Positions 62,850 to 64,000 of a stretch of DNA of 64,000 nucleotides are shown piece after piece (the first letter of the stretch is position 1; the number at the start of each line of letters is the position of its first letter). Source of the stretch: Neobacillus muris (GTDB taxonomy: Bacteria > Bacillota > Bacilli > Bacillales > Cytobacillaceae); NCBI RefSeq assembly GCF_943193175.1, contig NZ_CALPDF010000014.1, forward strand, positions 34,462 to 98,461, given 5' to 3'. A program made the translations under genes and the position numbers. The notes beneath the pieces were generated by a model that saw only the letters and a program-made list of their open reading frames with translations, searched no databases and was not told the DNA's origin.

Positions 62850-63245
62850 ATGGCGTATACAGAGTGGAAAACAGTTGCGAAGACTGACAGAGGACATGTC
62901 AGCAATGTTAAGCTTTTTGAGTACTTTGATGAGGCCCGTAAGGAATGGTACCGATTTTGTACTTCTCTTGAGGTTCAAGCGGTAGTGGTGCATATTGAGG
63001 TCGATTATCGAAGGGAAATCTGGAATAACGAAAAATTGACGATAACCACAAGTCTTGAACAGATTGGAAATACAAGTTTCATTTTAATGCAGAAAATGGA
63101 AAATGGTCAAAATGAATTGGCTGCAGCTGCTGAAGTGGTCCTAACAACCATTAACACCAAAACGAGGGAAAAAACCAGAGTGCCAAATGCATTAAGAAGT
63201 TTCCTTAACCAAAAGGACCAGTTAAATGTTTTAGCAGCACGATGA
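62850..63245 (+). CDS. Acyl-CoA thioesterase, 4HBT hot-dog family
   Basis: 131 residues with a single hot-dog domain. The N-terminal HVSNVKLFEYFDEARKEWYR is the 4-hydroxybenzoyl-CoA-thioesterase-type active region; VVHIEVDYRREIWNNEKLTI and LAAAAEVVLTTINTKTREK follow. It hydrolyses some acyl-CoA; chain preference is unknown. GCGAGGTGGG precedes the ATG. It stands apart from the catabolic cluster and is monocistronic. Confidence 0.85.
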   Translation: MAYTEWKTVAKTDRGHVSNVKLFEYFDEARKEWYRFCTSLEVQAVVVHIEVDYRREIWNNEKLTITTSLEQIGNTSFILMQKMENGQNELAAAAEVVLTTINTKTREKTRVPNALRSFLNQKDQLNVLAAR

Positions 63246-63566
63246 CAATATTTTAATAGATATCAAGGGGAATTTGCATTCTGTTTTCCAATAAAGATAG
63301 GAAATATTGTTCCACTAGACGCCGATAAACAATATTTGACAAACTGTGCGATTTTTGTTTTTTGGGGAAAAAGCAAAGAAGATTCTTCATAAAACACTAT
63401 ATATCAAGGTCCGCATAAAATGGTTTAGCTTGAGGACAGTCAATAATAAGGGAATTATTGCTCGGGAAAGCGCAGGAATAGACATTTCTCGATTGATTAT
63501 GGTTTAATTGTCGGATTGGCAGACAATTTATATATTTTGATAAATCATAACGAGGGGAAAGCTTTT
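63246..63566. other. Intergenic region with an AT-rich hairpin
   Basis: 321 bases. AAATATTGTT at 63302-63311 pairs perfectly with AACAATATTT at 63328-63337; a T-rich stretch follows about 15 bases later. It could be a weak terminator of the thioesterase gene or a binding palindrome. Nothing else is recognisable. Confidence 0.45.
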
Positions 63567-63806
63567 ATGAATAAAAAGGTTATAGTCTACACGACAAACG
63601 ACTGTATTGAATGTACCATGGTTAAAAAGGTGCTGACTGAAGAAGGGGTTTCATTTGAAACGCGGAATATTGCGGAAAATCCAGAATATCAAATGGAAGT
63701 TGAGAAATACGGATTCCTTGGGGTTCCGGTAACGGTCATGGAAAACCGGGCAGTTAAAGGATTTACCAATGAGTTAAAGGAGCTTATCGAGAGAGCAACA
63801 GAATAA
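63567..63806 (+). CDS. Glutaredoxin/NrdH-like thiol-disulfide protein
   Basis: 79 residues, a thioredoxin-fold mini-protein. The redox motif is TTNDCIECTMVKKVL (CxxC), and the cis-proline is in FLGVPVTVMENRAVKGF, as in NrdH/glutaredoxin-like proteins of Firmicutes. It probably reduces disulfides, perhaps with bacillithiol or thioredoxin reductase. The frame opens at 63516, but GAGGGGAAAGC precedes the ATG at 63567, which begins the conserved sequence. Confidence 0.88.
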   Translation: MNKKVIVYTTNDCIECTMVKKVLTEEGVSFETRNIAENPEYQMEVEKYGFLGVPVTVMENRAVKGFTNELKELIERATE

Positions 63807-64000
63807 TAGAGGTTTCCCTTAAAATGCAGGATGTAAGGGGACATCTTGATAAAATCCATAAATTTTTCATTTTAACCCAATATTTCTAAAAGGGATTTTG
63901 AAAATGAACCCGAATAATATGCTGTATCTCTATAATTACATATGTACATAAAAAATTATTTTATCCTTTCCATTGCTATGCATGTATCCATCAGATATTA
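63807..64000. other. Window end; possible 15-codon micro-ORF
   Basis: No gene of normal size. ATG at 63904, ten bases after AAAGGGA, opens a 15-codon frame (MNPNNMLYLYNYICT) ending at 63951. Composition is unusual (four Tyr, four Asn), and the start context is fair, but nothing else supports it. The next gene probably lies beyond the window. Confidence 0.25.

Noticed and set aside
1..64000. tRNA, rRNA, prophage, integron, transposase genes or CRISPR arrays
   Set aside because: Looked for on both strands; none recognised in the window.

Overview
The window reads as chromosomal DNA of a spore-forming, low-to-mid GC Bacillaceae (Bacillus sensu lato, Neobacillus/Mesobacillus-like). The reasons are a GerA-type spore germination operon, a DHH-type manganese pyrophosphatase, CsoR/CopZ, a hut cluster, strong AAGGAGG-type ribosome binding sites and frequent TTG/GTG starts. 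The genus is an inference; no rRNA or tRNA is present to fix it.

Layout. 1-1353: end of the riboflavin operon (ribBA, ribH). 1412-12910: a cobalamin locus led by a B12 riboswitch with its own terminator. It holds btuF-btuC-btuD, where BtuD is fused to a CbiZ amidohydrolase, then cbiB, cobD, cobU, a frameshifted cobQ, cobS, cobC, a second degenerate CobU-like gene, a PduO-type adenosyltransferase, and cblT-cblS for alpha-ribazole uptake and phosphorylation. Together these import corrinoids, strip their side chain, rebuild it with aminopropanol and a salvaged lower ligand, and adenosylate the product. No CobT and no upper corrin-ring genes are seen. 12904-22565: a bifunctional penicillin-binding protein, an MFS exporter, an aldo/keto reductase, a gerA-gerC-gerB operon and a GNAT acetyltransferase.

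23108-47570 is the accessory highlight: about 24 kb for catabolism of an unidentified carboxylic acid, alcohol or hydrocarbon-like compound through CoA thioesters. It has four acyl-CoA dehydrogenases, two SDR dehydrogenases, a split MaoC hydratase pair, two thiolases, two acyl-CoA synthetases, a complete Liv-type ABC importer, a metallo-beta-lactamase-fold hydrolase, a TetR regulator, and an R2-like ligand-binding oxidase (R2lox) followed directly by an aldehyde dehydrogenase and an iron-type alcohol dehydrogenase. Two closely related palindromes (23144-23165 and 29122-29141), each just downstream of a recognisable promoter, look like the operators of the cluster's TetR protein. A decayed chimeric pseudogene lies inside the cluster at 26207-26681.

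47641-64000 is mixed housekeeping: a GNAT protein, ppaC, a coiled-coil protein, 3-methyladenine glycosylase, a TetR gene with two operators in front of a small alarmone synthetase, csoR-copZ without copA, a UMF1-type MFS protein with an NPP-type phosphodiesterase, a flavodoxin-domain protein, an ATP-grasp enzyme, hutU-hutI-hutG without hutH, a thioesterase and a glutaredoxin-like protein.
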